Assembly (NCBI GenBank): GCA_958366985.1
Contig: CATXDC010000029.1
Span: 1-13,431 of the forward strand
DNA: 13,431 nt
Direction: 5' to 3'
Source of the DNA: an uncultured Oscillospiraceae bacterium
GTDB taxonomy: Bacteria > Bacillota > Clostridia > Oscillospirales > Acutalibacteraceae
Below the pieces are notes generated by a model, which was not told the DNA's origin, did no database searches, and saw only the letters and a list, made by a program, of their open reading frames with translations. The position numbers were made by a program, and so were the translations under genes. Positions within the stretch are counted from its first letter, which is position 1. Every line of letters begins with the position of its first letter. Positions 6,809 to 13,431 of the stretch are shown in pieces.

Positions 6809-6837
6809 TTTACATATCCTCTCAAAAGTGATAGTAT
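6809..6837 (+). promoter_or_regulatory. Probable promoter of nifJ
   Basis: TTTACA (6809-6814) is one mismatch from TTGACA. It is followed by a 17-base spacer and TAGTAT (6832-6837), which is preceded by TGA and so forms an extended -10. Transcription would start near 6844 and give a leader of about 50 bases ending in a strong AAGGAGG. Confidence 0.5.
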
Positions 6838-6895
6838 TGATAACGGACAAACAGGTCTTTTTAGAAGATTGAAAATCTAAGGAGGAGAAAATCCA

Positions 6896-9800
6896 ATGGC
6901 AAGAAAAACTAAAACCATGGACGGTAACTCAGCTGCCGCACACGTATCCTATGCGTTTACTGAAGTAGCTGCAATTTATCCTATCACACCGTCCTCAAAC
7001 ATGGCCGAAGCTACCGACAAAATGGCAGCTGACGGCGTTAAGAACCTTTTCGGTCAGCCTGTAAAGGTTGCTGAAATGCAGTCCGAGGCAGGTGCCGCAG
7101 GTGCTGTTCACGGCTCTCTTGCAGCCGGTGCACTTACAACCACCTACACAGCTTCTCAGGGACTTCTTCTTATGATTCCCAATATGTATAAGATTGCCGG
7201 TGAGCTTCTTCCCAGCGTTATCAATGTTTCAGCACGCTGCGTATCAAGCCACGCTCTTAACATTTTCGGTGATCATTCCGATATCTATGCATGCCGTCAG
7301 ACAGGTTATGCTATGCTCTGCTCAAACAGTGCACAGGAAGTTATGGACCTTGGCGCAGTTGCACACCTTGCAACACTTAAGTGCCGTGTTCCCTTCCTTC
7401 ATTTCTTTGACGGTTTCCGTACATCTCATGAGATTCAGAAGATTAAGGTTTGGGATTATGCTGAACTCGCTGAAATGATGGACTGGGATGCAGTTAATGC
7501 TTTCCGCCGTCATGCACTTAATCCTGAGCATCCCGTACTTCGTGGTTCCGCTCAGAACCCCGACATCTTCTTCCAGGCTCGTGAGGCTTGCAACCCCTAC
7601 TATGATAAGGCTGTTGACGCAACAGTTGCTTACATGGATGAGGTTAACAGAAGAATCGGTACAGATTACAAGCCCTTCAACTACTACGGTGCTCCCGATG
7701 CAGAGAAAGTTATCGTAGCAATGGGTTCAGTTTGTGAGACAATCGAAGAGACAGTTGATTACCTCAACGCTAACGGCGAGAAGACAGGTGTTGTTAAGGT
7801 TCACCTTTACAGACCTTTCTCAGTTAAGCATCTTCTTGAGGTTATTCCTGAGACAGTCAAGGTTATTTCTGTTCTTGACCGTACAAAGGAGCCCGGTTCT
7901 CTCGGCGAGCCTCTCTATCTTGATGTTGTTGCTGCTCTTCGTGATACTAAGTTTGAAAATGTTCCCGTTTACGGCGGACGTTATGGACTTGGTTCAAAGG
8001 ATACAACTCCTGCACACATCATCTCTGTATTCCGCAACATGGATGCAGCAGAGCCCAAGAAGAGATTCACAATCGCTATCGAAGACGATGTTACACATCT
8101 TTCTCTTCCTGTTACTGAGAATCCCAACACAACACCTGAGGGAACACACTCCTGTAAGTTCTGGGGTCTTGGTTCCGACGGTACAGTTGGTGCTAACAAG
8201 AACTCCATCAAGATCATCGGCGACAACACCGACATGTATGCACAGGGATACTTCGCTTATGACTCAAAGAAGTCAGGCGGCGTAACAATTTCTCACCTTC
8301 GTTTCGGTAAGACTCCCATCAAGTCAACATACCTTATCAATAAGGCTGACTTCGTTGCCTGCCACAATCCTTCATATGTAAATAAGTATCATATGGTTGA
8401 GGATCTTAAAGAGGGCGGCACATTCCTTCTCAACTGCTCATGGGATGCTGCTGAGCTTGACGAAAAGCTTCCCGGCTCCATGAAGAGATATATCGCTCAG
8501 AACAACATTAAGTTCTACACAATCGACGCTACACATATCGCTAAGGAAATCGGTCTTGGCGGACGTGTTAACACAATTCTTCAGGCTGCATTCTTCGGTC
8601 TTTCTGCAATCATTCCTGCTGATAAGGCTGTTGAGCTTATGAAGGACGCAGCAACCCGTTCTTACAGCAAGAAGGGTGAAAAGATTGTTGCCATGAACCA
8701 TCAGGCTATCGAAGCCGGTGTTGCAGGCGCAAAGAAAGTTGACGTTCCCGCTGAGTGGGCTAACGCTGCTGATACTGAGGAAGAGCTTGTTGTTAACTCC
8801 AACCGTCCTGAGATGGTTAAGTTCGTTAAGGACATCCTTGATCCCACAAGCAGACAGCTTGGCGATACACTTCCCGTTTCCACATTCTCCGATGCTGCTG
8901 ACGGTACATTCCCCCAGGGTAGTGCAGCATTTGAAAAGCGTGGAATCGCAGTTGACGTTCCCACATGGGTTCCCGAGAACTGCATCCAGTGTAACTTCTG
9001 CTCCTATGTCTGCCCCCATGCAGTTATCCGTCCTGTTGCTCTTACTGAGGAAGAGGCAAAGAATGCTCCCGAGGGCATGAAGATGAAGCCCATGACAGGC
9101 GTTCCCGGCATGATGTTCGCTATGACAGTTTCCGCTATGGACTGCACAGGCTGCGGCTCATGCGCAAATGTCTGCCCCGGCATGAAGGGTAACAAGGCTC
9201 TTGTTATGAAGCCCCTTGAGACACAGGTTGGCGAGCAGGAGAAGTTCAACTACGGCCAGACTCTCGACTCAAAGCCCGAGGTTACAGAGAAGTTCACAGC
9301 TGCAACAGTTAAGGGCAGCCAGTTCAGAACACCTCTCCTTGAGTTCTCCGGCGCTTGCGCAGGCTGCGGTGAAACACCCTATGCAAAGCTTGTAACACAG
9401 CTCTTTGGTGACAGAATGTACATTGCAAACGCAACAGGCTGTTCATCAATTTGGGGCGGTTCTGCACCCAGCACTCCCTATACAGTAAACAAAGAGGGTC
9501 ACGGCCCCGCATGGTCAAACTCCCTCTTCGAGGATAACGCTGAGTTCGGTTACGGTATGTTCCTTGCTCAGAAGCAGATCAGAACACGTCTTGCTGAGAA
9601 AGCTGCTGTTCTTGCAGAGTGCACACATGAAGATGTTGCAGCTGCTGCTAAGAAGTGGCTCGAGACAATGAACGACGGTGACACCAATAAGGCTGCTTCC
9701 GAAGAGTTCAAGGCTGTTCTTGCTGCAACAACATTTGAGAAAGATTGCTGCAAGGCTGCTGCTGAGGAGATCCTCACAGATGCTGATTATCTTGCAAAGA

Positions 9801-10471
9801 AATCACAGTGGATCTTCGGCGGCGACGGCTGGGCATATGATATCGGCTTCGGCGGACTTGACCACGTTATCGCTCAGAACGAGGACGTTAACATCCTTGT
9901 ATTCGATACAGAGGTTTACTCAAATACAGGCGGACAGGCATCTAAGTCAACACCCACAGGTGCTGTTGCTCAGTTCGCAGCTTCCGGTAAGGTTGTTAAG
10001 AAGAAGGATCTTGCACAGATCGCTATGAGCTACGGTTATGTTTACGTTGCACAGGTTGCAATGGGCGCTGACTACAACCAGTGCCTCAAGGCATTCCGTG
10101 AGGCTGAGAGCTATCATGGCCCCTCAATCATCATCGCATATGCTCCCTGTATCAACCATGGTATCAAGGGCGGCATGGGCATCAGCATGACTGAGGAGAA
10201 GGCAGCAGTTGCAGCCGGTTACTGGCACAACTTCCGCTTCGATCCCAGAAAGACTGCAGCAGGCGAGAATCCCTTCTCACTTGACAGCAAGGCTCCCTCA
10301 ACAAGCTATCGTGACTTCATCCTCAATGAGGTTCGTTACAATTCACTTCTTCGTGCATTCCCCGACAGAGCTGAAACACTCTTCGATAAGGCTGAAGAAG
10401 CAGCTGTTGAGAAGTACGATCACCTTCTCAGACTTAAGGATCTTTATGCTCCCGCTAAGGATGCTGAATAA
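6896..10471 (+). CDS. nifJ: Pyruvate:ferredoxin (flavodoxin) oxidoreductase, single-chain
   Basis: The enzyme splits pyruvate with CoA into acetyl-CoA and CO2 and reduces ferredoxin, the central energy step of anaerobic Clostridia. At 1191 residues it is full length with the fused domain order. The N-terminal pyruvate domain has YPITPSS with T31. The middle and CoA-binding regions run to about residue 680. A two-cluster ferredoxin domain has C696, C699, C702, C706 and C750, C753, C756, C760. The C-terminal thiamine diphosphate domain has GDG at 976-978 and N1010 in the SNTGGQ motif. The proximal 4Fe-4S ligands C821, C824, C849 and C1085 are all present. AAGGAGG lies 10 bases upstream of the ATG. 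Codon use differs from the neighbours (mostly AAG for Lys, ACA for Thr, CTT/CTC for Leu), which fits very high expression rather than transfer. It is monocistronic, with a promoter in front and a terminator behind. Confidence 0.98.
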   Translation: MARKTKTMDGNSAAAHVSYAFTEVAAIYPITPSSNMAEATDKMAADGVKNLFGQPVKVAEMQSEAGAAGAVHGSLAAGALTTTYTASQGLLLMIPNMYKIAGELLPSVINVSARCVSSHALNIFGDHSDIYACRQTGYAMLCSNSAQEVMDLGAVAHLATLKCRVPFLHFFDGFRTSHEIQKIKVWDYAELAEMMDWDAVNAFRRHALNPEHPVLRGSAQNPDIFFQAREACNPYYDKAVDATVAYMDEVNRRIGTDYKPFNYYGAPDAEKVIVAMGSVCETIEETVDYLNANGEKTGVVKVHLYRPFSVKHLLEVIPETVKVISVLDRTKEPGSLGEPLYLDVVAALRDTKFENVPVYGGRYGLGSKDTTPAHIISVFRNMDAAEPKKRFTIAIEDDVTHLSLPVTENPNTTPEGTHSCKFWGLGSDGTVGANKNSIKIIGDNTDMYAQGYFAYDSKKSGGVTISHLRFGKTPIKSTYLINKADFVACHNPSYVNKYHMVEDLKEGGTFLLNCSWDAAELDEKLPGSMKRYIAQNNIKFYTIDATHIAKEIGLGGRVNTILQAAFFGLSAIIPADKAVELMKDAATRSYSKKGEKIVAMNHQAIEAGVAGAKKVDVPAEWANAADTEEELVVNSNRPEMVKFVKDILDPTSRQLGDTLPVSTFSDAADGTFPQGSAAFEKRGIAVDVPTWVPENCIQCNFCSYVCPHAVIRPVALTEEEAKNAPEGMKMKPMTGVPGMMFAMTVSAMDCTGCGSCANVCPGMKGNKALVMKPLETQVGEQEKFNYGQTLDSKPEVTEKFTAATVKGSQFRTPLLEFSGACAGCGETPYAKLVTQLFGDRMYIANATGCSSIWGGSAPSTPYTVNKEGHGPAWSNSLFEDNAEFGYGMFLAQKQIRTRLAEKAAVLAECTHEDVAAAAKKWLETMNDGDTNKAASEEFKAVLAATTFEKDCCKAAAEEILTDADYLAKKSQWIFGGDGWAYDIGFGGLDHVIAQNEDVNILVFDTEVYSNTGGQASKSTPTGAVAQFAASGKVVKKKDLAQIAMSYGYVYVAQVAMGADYNQCLKAFREAESYHGPSIIIAYAPCINHGIKGGMGISMTEEKAAVAAGYWHNFRFDPRKTAAGENPFSLDSKAPSTSYRDFILNEVRYNSLLRAFPDRAETLFDKAEEAAVEKYDHLLRLKDLYAPAKDAE

Positions 10472-10500
10472 GTTTTAGAAATAAGGCTTACAATTAATAT

Positions 10501-10534
10501 AAGGACATTCGCTTTAGGGCGAATGTCCTTTTTT
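10501..10534 (+). terminator. Intrinsic terminator of nifJ
   Basis: A perfect 12-bp stem (AAGGACATTCGC at 10501-10512, GCGAATGTCCTT at 10519-10530) with a 6-base loop is followed directly by a T-run. It lies 29 bases after the nifJ stop. Confidence 0.96.
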
Positions 10535-10992
10535 CTGTAATTTGTATGTGAATGTTTTGATGCAAATTTTGTAAAATTTAAATTCTATCGAAATTATCAA
10601 ATGTTTAAACAGCAAAAACACAAAATAATTACGGGGATTTTCTAAAAGCTGAAAGCTTTTCAAATGATGTATAATGCTCTGTTTTATATAATAAAATTGC
10701 TGTTTTCAAAAAATTTAAAAATATATACTTTTATTACGAATTTATAAGGATGAAACCGTCTATATAATTAAACGTTTTAATTATATATCTGTATATTTAA
10801 AACGGTAAATTTCTCATATGAAAAAATAACATTAAGGGCAAATTCAAGGTGTGAAGCTGCATTTTGGTCAGCAAAAAAGAGGTTAATTAGTTTTGGCATT
10901 AAACAAATGGTGTTTAAAAATAAAGTGAAGGAAAAGCCACAAATATACCTATCAAACATATGCATTTCAAAATGGCTGTTTTTTCAAAGTTA
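10535..10992. other. AT-rich intergenic region without a supported gene
   Basis: Short open frames here lack ribosome binding sites and have low-complexity translations. It holds a 7-bp hairpin (AAAAGCT, GAA loop, AGCTTTT at 10644-10660) and the 12-bp AT-only inverted repeat described separately. A frame that is open from 10960 into the next gene is not credible as coding, because the strong ribosome binding site and start codon lie at 11055-11070. Confidence 0.6.
10761..10787. repeat. 12-bp perfect AT-only inverted repeat
   Basis: TATATAATTAAA (10761-10772) faces its exact complement (10776-10787) across CGT. Outside it, ACCGT (10755-10759) and ACGGT (10802-10806) could pair as a second stem. 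It may be an operator, a cruciform-prone site or an RNA hairpin; there is no T-run or adjacent gene to make it a terminator. Confidence 0.5.
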
Positions 10993-11022
10993 TTGTTTTT
11001 TTGCAATTTCGGAGAATATAAT
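10993..11022 (+). promoter_or_regulatory. Probable promoter of the GlmU-like gene and glmM
   Basis: A perfect TATAAT (11017-11022) lies 18 bases after TTGTTT (10993-10998), which matches only the TTG part of the -35 consensus. The predicted start near 11029 leaves a leader of about 40 bases with AAAGGAGG before the ATG. Confidence 0.5.
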
Positions 11023-11067
11023 ATTAGAAGTCGCTTTTGCGGCAATACTCATGGAAAGGAGGATTGT

Positions 11068-11736
11068 ATGAGAAGACAGATGGAAATAGGCAATCTCTTT
11101 GACCTGAACTTCACCATAGCTTCAGATCTTTTTGACGGCTGTCAGTTCCCGTGGGAAGTGCTTCCGAAAATAAAAGGATTCATTTTGGAGCTTGGAGCGA
11201 CTCTTCCGGAGGATAAGTTTGAGAAAAAGGGCGAAGATATCTGGATTTCAAAAACTGCCAAGGTTGCGCCTACTGCAAGTATTACAGGACCGTGTATTAT
11301 TGATGACGGAGCCGAAATACGCCACTGTGCTTTTATAAGAGGCAGCGCCATAATAGGAAAAAATTCCGTTGTGGGAAATTCTGCCGAAATAAAGAACGCA
11401 GTTATTTTCGATAACGTTCAGGTTCCGCACTATAACTATATAGGCGATTCTGTTTTAGGAACTCACTCCCATTTCGGAGCCGGAGCCGTGACCTCTAACG
11501 TCAAAAGTGACCGCACTCTTGTTACAGTAAAAGGTGACGGTGAGCAGATTGAAACGGGACTTAAAAAGTTCGGTGCCATGGTAGGCGACTGGGCAGAAAT
11601 AGGCTGCAATGCAGTGCTTTGTCCCGGAACGGTAATCGGAAGAAATACAACAGTTTATCCTCTGGTATGTGTAAGAGGCCTTGTTCCTTCATCCCATATA
11701 GTCAAGGGAATAGGAAACATTGTACTGAAAAAATAA
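11068..11736 (+). CDS. Left-handed beta-helix (hexapeptide) protein related to the GlmU acetyltransferase domain
   Basis: The 222-residue protein starts with a short alpha-helical region (about 1-55), then has hexapeptide repeats from about 60 to 220 of the form [IV]GxxxxV. It lacks the GlmU N-terminal pyrophosphorylase domain and its dinucleotide-binding motif, so the common label 'UDP-GlcNAc pyrophosphorylase' would be misleading. Comparison from memory with E. coli GlmU suggests R91 (R333), K109 (K351), H121 (catalytic H363) and Y124 (Y366) are retained in HYNYIGD, while the region around N377 differs (THSH). It lies 18 bases upstream of glmM with no terminator, so a role in acetylating glucosamine-1-phosphate, or another sugar phosphate, is plausible but not proven. 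The start at 11068 is chosen for AAAGGAGG at 11055-11062. Confidence 0.85.
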   Translation: MRRQMEIGNLFDLNFTIASDLFDGCQFPWEVLPKIKGFILELGATLPEDKFEKKGEDIWISKTAKVAPTASITGPCIIDDGAEIRHCAFIRGSAIIGKNSVVGNSAEIKNAVIFDNVQVPHYNYIGDSVLGTHSHFGAGAVTSNVKSDRTLVTVKGDGEQIETGLKKFGAMVGDWAEIGCNAVLCPGTVIGRNTTVYPLVCVRGLVPSSHIVKGIGNIVLKK

Positions 11737-11754
11737 TCGGACAGGGAGATTAGT

Positions 11755-13104
11755 ATGGCAAGATTATTCGGAACAGACGGCGTAAGAGGTGTGGCGAATG
11801 AAAGCCTTACCTGTGAGCTGGCTGTAAAGATTGGTCAGGCTGCTGCGGCAGTTCTGGGAGGAAATCAGAAGAAGAGACCTCTTGTAGCGGTCGGTATGGA
11901 TACAAGAATATCCTCTGATATGCTTGCAGGAGCATTAAGCGCAGGACTTTGCTCCAGCGGAGCGGATGTTCTGTCACTGGGTGTAATTCCAACTCCGGCA
12001 GTTGCATATCTTGTAAGAAAGTATCATGCAGATGCAGGTGTAGTGATTTCCGCTTCTCACAATTCCGCAGAATTTAACGGAATAAAGATTTTCAGCGCAA
12101 ACGGATATAAACTTCCCGATGAGCTGGAGGAAAAAATCGAGGATATGATTTTAGGCGATGAGAAAATGCACGGTGAAATCATAGGCGCAGATGTAGGCAG
12201 AATAATCCCTGCTGAAAACGCCCATAAGGATTATGTGGATTATCTCAGACAGACCGTATCCCATACACTTGACGGACTTAAAATAGCCATAGACTGTGCA
12301 AACGGTGCTGCAAGTACAACAGCTCCCATGCTTTTTGAACAGCTTGGAGCTCAGTGTCATATTCTCAACGCCGACCCCAACGGAGTCAATATCAATGATA
12401 ACTGCGGTTCAACACATATGGAAAGTCTCAGAAAATATGTGCTCAATAACTCCATGGACGTTGGAATTGCCTTTGACGGCGATGCTGACCGCTGCCTTTG
12501 CATTGATGAAAAGGGCAACGAGGTTGACGGAGATTTCATTATGGCAATCTGTGCTTCTGATATGAAAAAGCATGGAAAGCTCAAAAAGGATACCGTTATC
12601 GGAACAGTTATGACAAACCTCGGTTTTATAAAGTTCTGTCAGGCAAACGGCATTAACTTTATTCCTACAAAGGTAGGCGACCGCTATGTGCTTGAGGAGA
12701 TGCTCCTTGAGGATTACAAACTTGGCGGAGAACAGTCAGGACACGTTATTTTCGGCGACTGCGCCACTACGGGAGACGGAGAACTTACCGCCCTTAAGGT
12801 GCTTTCGGTTATGTACAGGGAGTCTGAAAAACTTTCAGAGCTTGCCAGCGTAATGAAGAAGTATCCTCAGGTAATGGTTAATGTAAAGGTAAGTCCCGAG
12901 GGAAAAATCAATTTTTATACCGATTCAAAAGTCAAAAGCGCAATCGAAAAGGCAAAGGAAAACCTTGGAGATACAGGCAGAGTTGTTGTGCGTGTATCAG
13001 GTACTGAACCTTTGATAAGGGTCATGGCTGAAGGGGAAAACACAGACGAGATTACACAGATCGTCAACACAGCAGCTGCCGAAATAAAAGCAGCTTTAGG
13101 CTGA
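11755..13104 (+). CDS. glmM: Phosphoglucosamine mutase
   Basis: It converts glucosamine-6-phosphate to glucosamine-1-phosphate in the cytosol, on the way to UDP-GlcNAc for peptidoglycan. The 449-residue length is typical. The start FGTDGVRG is the family signature. The phosphoserine loop ISASHN places the catalytic Ser at 101. The Mg2+ loop DGDADR is at 241-246, the substrate loop GGEQSGH at 324-330, and the phosphate-binding segment RVSGTEPLIRVMAEG at 413-427. AGGGAG lies 6 bases before the ATG. It is probably cotranscribed with the GlmU-like gene. A glmS ribozyme begins 18 bases after its stop. In many Firmicutes glmM follows cdaA-cdaR; that arrangement is not present here. Confidence 0.97.
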   Translation: MARLFGTDGVRGVANESLTCELAVKIGQAAAAVLGGNQKKRPLVAVGMDTRISSDMLAGALSAGLCSSGADVLSLGVIPTPAVAYLVRKYHADAGVVISASHNSAEFNGIKIFSANGYKLPDELEEKIEDMILGDEKMHGEIIGADVGRIIPAENAHKDYVDYLRQTVSHTLDGLKIAIDCANGAASTTAPMLFEQLGAQCHILNADPNGVNINDNCGSTHMESLRKYVLNNSMDVGIAFDGDADRCLCIDEKGNEVDGDFIMAICASDMKKHGKLKKDTVIGTVMTNLGFIKFCQANGINFIPTKVGDRYVLEEMLLEDYKLGGEQSGHVIFGDCATTGDGELTALKVLSVMYRESEKLSELASVMKKYPQVMVNVKVSPEGKINFYTDSKVKSAIEKAKENLGDTGRVVVRVSGTEPLIRVMAEGENTDEITQIVNTAAAEIKAALG

Positions 13105-13121
13105 TGAATTTAATCAGTTAC

Positions 13122-13260
13122 AGCGCCCGGCCGCATAGGCGGTGACGAGGAAAGAGGAATATCGAAATTTTCGGCGGATGCCTCTTCGGCATATCCCATG
13201 TCGTAGTGAGGTTTACAAATATACGGGTAACCGTAAAACAAAATGACCCACACAGGGAAA
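13122..13260 (+). ncRNA. glmS ribozyme: glmS glucosamine-6-phosphate-activated ribozyme
   Basis: The conserved core is recognisable: AGCGCC at the cleavage site, GACGAGG (13144-13150), ATCGAA (13161-13166), CGGCGGATGCC (13172-13182) and the 3' segment AGGGAAA (13254-13260). AAGAGG (13152-13157) pairs with CCTCTT (13181-13186). A hairpin TACGG, loop GTAA, CCGTA (13222-13235) has a GNRA loop inside a stem formed by GTGAGGT and ACCCAC. The first stem is short (CCGC with GCGG). Cleavage is expected between A13122 and G13123. The RNA cuts itself when it binds glucosamine-6-phosphate and normally sits in the leader of glmS; no glmS gene is visible before the window ends. Confidence 0.95.
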
Positions 13261-13301
13261 GAAAAAAGAAATAAATCAAAGCAAATAATAAAAATTTAAA
13301 G

Positions 13302-13335
13302 TGCTTAATGCTCAGGCTCAAAATAACATTAAGCA
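13302..13335 (+). repeat. 9-bp inverted repeat between ribozyme and terminator
   Basis: TGCTTAATG (13302-13310) pairs with CATTAAGCA (13327-13335) across a 16-base loop. It directly precedes the terminator hairpin and may stabilise or compete with it in the RNA. Confidence 0.45.
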
Positions 13336-13337
13336 GA

Positions 13338-13380
13338 AAAAATCCGCTTTTGTATTCAGACAAAGCGGATTTTTACTTTT
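13338..13380 (+). terminator. Intrinsic terminator downstream of the glmS ribozyme
   Basis: A perfect 13-bp stem (13338-13350 with 13362-13374, containing ATCCGCTTT and AAAGCGGAT) closes an 11-base loop and ends in TTTTT, with further Ts after AC. The A-run on the left arm makes it potentially bidirectional. It would end transcripts of glmM or the ribozyme before any downstream gene. Confidence 0.88.
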
Positions 13381-13398
13381 ATTAATGCTTTAGCGGAA

Positions 13399-13422
13399 AA
13401 GTTCTCGTCATGACGAGAACTT
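13399..13422. repeat. 24-bp perfect palindrome at the window end
   Basis: The 12-bp arm at 13399-13410, AAGTTCTCGTCA, is followed immediately by its exact complement at 13411-13422, with no spacer. It could be a dimer-binding operator upstream of a gene beyond the window, or a hairpin acting with the terminator 25 bases upstream. Confidence 0.6.
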
Positions 13423-13431
13423 AACAACCGC

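Noticed and set aside
8438..9019. 193-codon minus-strand open frame inside nifJ
   Set aside because: It lies opposite conserved nifJ coding sequence and reflects its strong codon bias.
6896..10471. nifJ as horizontally acquired because of its different base and codon use
   Set aside because: The bias is that expected of a very highly expressed central enzyme, and no mobile element or junction flanks it.
10960..11067. N-terminal extension of the GlmU-like protein by 36 residues
   Set aside because: The frame is open, but the extension has no ribosome binding site, contains the predicted promoter -10 at 11017-11022, and a strong AAAGGAGG stands before the ATG at 11068.
13118..13363. 81-codon minus-strand open frame across the ribozyme
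   Set aside because: It overlaps the structured glmS ribozyme and terminator and has no protein-like pattern.
1..13431. CRISPR array, tRNA, rRNA, insertion sequence or phage module
   Set aside because: No regularly spaced repeats, tRNA-like cloverleaf, transposase or integrase frame, or phage gene was seen on either strand.

Overview
The window looks like a chromosomal segment from a low-to-mid G+C, strictly anaerobic Gram-positive bacterium, most likely a gut or rumen Clostridia member of the Ruminococcus/Oscillospiraceae type. The reasons are strong AGGAGG-type ribosome binding sites, sigma-A promoters (one a perfect TTGACA-17-TATAAT), a single-chain pyruvate:ferredoxin oxidoreductase, and a glmS ribozyme next to glmM. 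The genus is an inference from gene content and sequence style. No mobile element, CRISPR array, tRNA or rRNA was seen.

Layout. (1) Positions 1-1485, minus strand: a CNNM/CorC-family membrane protein with two CBS domains, its perfect promoter, and a GC-rich hairpin at its end. (2) 1545-4537, plus strand: a potassium-uptake operon, trkA then trkH. trkH is cut in frame by one amber codon at 3797-3799, although both halves are otherwise intact. (3) 4576-6583: a four-gene unit of unrecognised function. It encodes a 92-residue protein, a 274-residue protein sharing its N-terminal module and carrying repeated NG-turn beta segments, an ECF sigma factor, and an 87-residue protein in the place where an anti-sigma factor often lies. 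The first gene's ribosome binding site is buried in a 17-bp hairpin, and a strong terminator closes the unit. (4) 6809-10534: a monocistronic nifJ gene for pyruvate:ferredoxin oxidoreductase, with its own promoter and terminator and codon use suggesting high expression. (5) 10535-10992: an AT-rich intergenic stretch holding a 12-bp AT-only inverted repeat. (6) 10993-13431: a hexapeptide-repeat protein related to the GlmU acetyltransferase half, then glmM, then a glmS ribozyme. The ribozyme is followed not by a visible gene but by an intrinsic terminator and a 24-bp perfect palindrome at the window edge.

How the parts work together. TrkA is the cytosolic nucleotide-binding gate for the TrkH channel; the amber codon raises the question of whether K+ uptake works here. 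The hexapeptide protein and GlmM both point to UDP-GlcNAc synthesis for the cell wall, and the ribozyme senses the glucosamine-6-phosphate that GlmM uses. The best candidates for something undescribed are the ECF sigma cluster with its masked ribosome binding site, and the ribozyme-terminator arrangement behind glmM.
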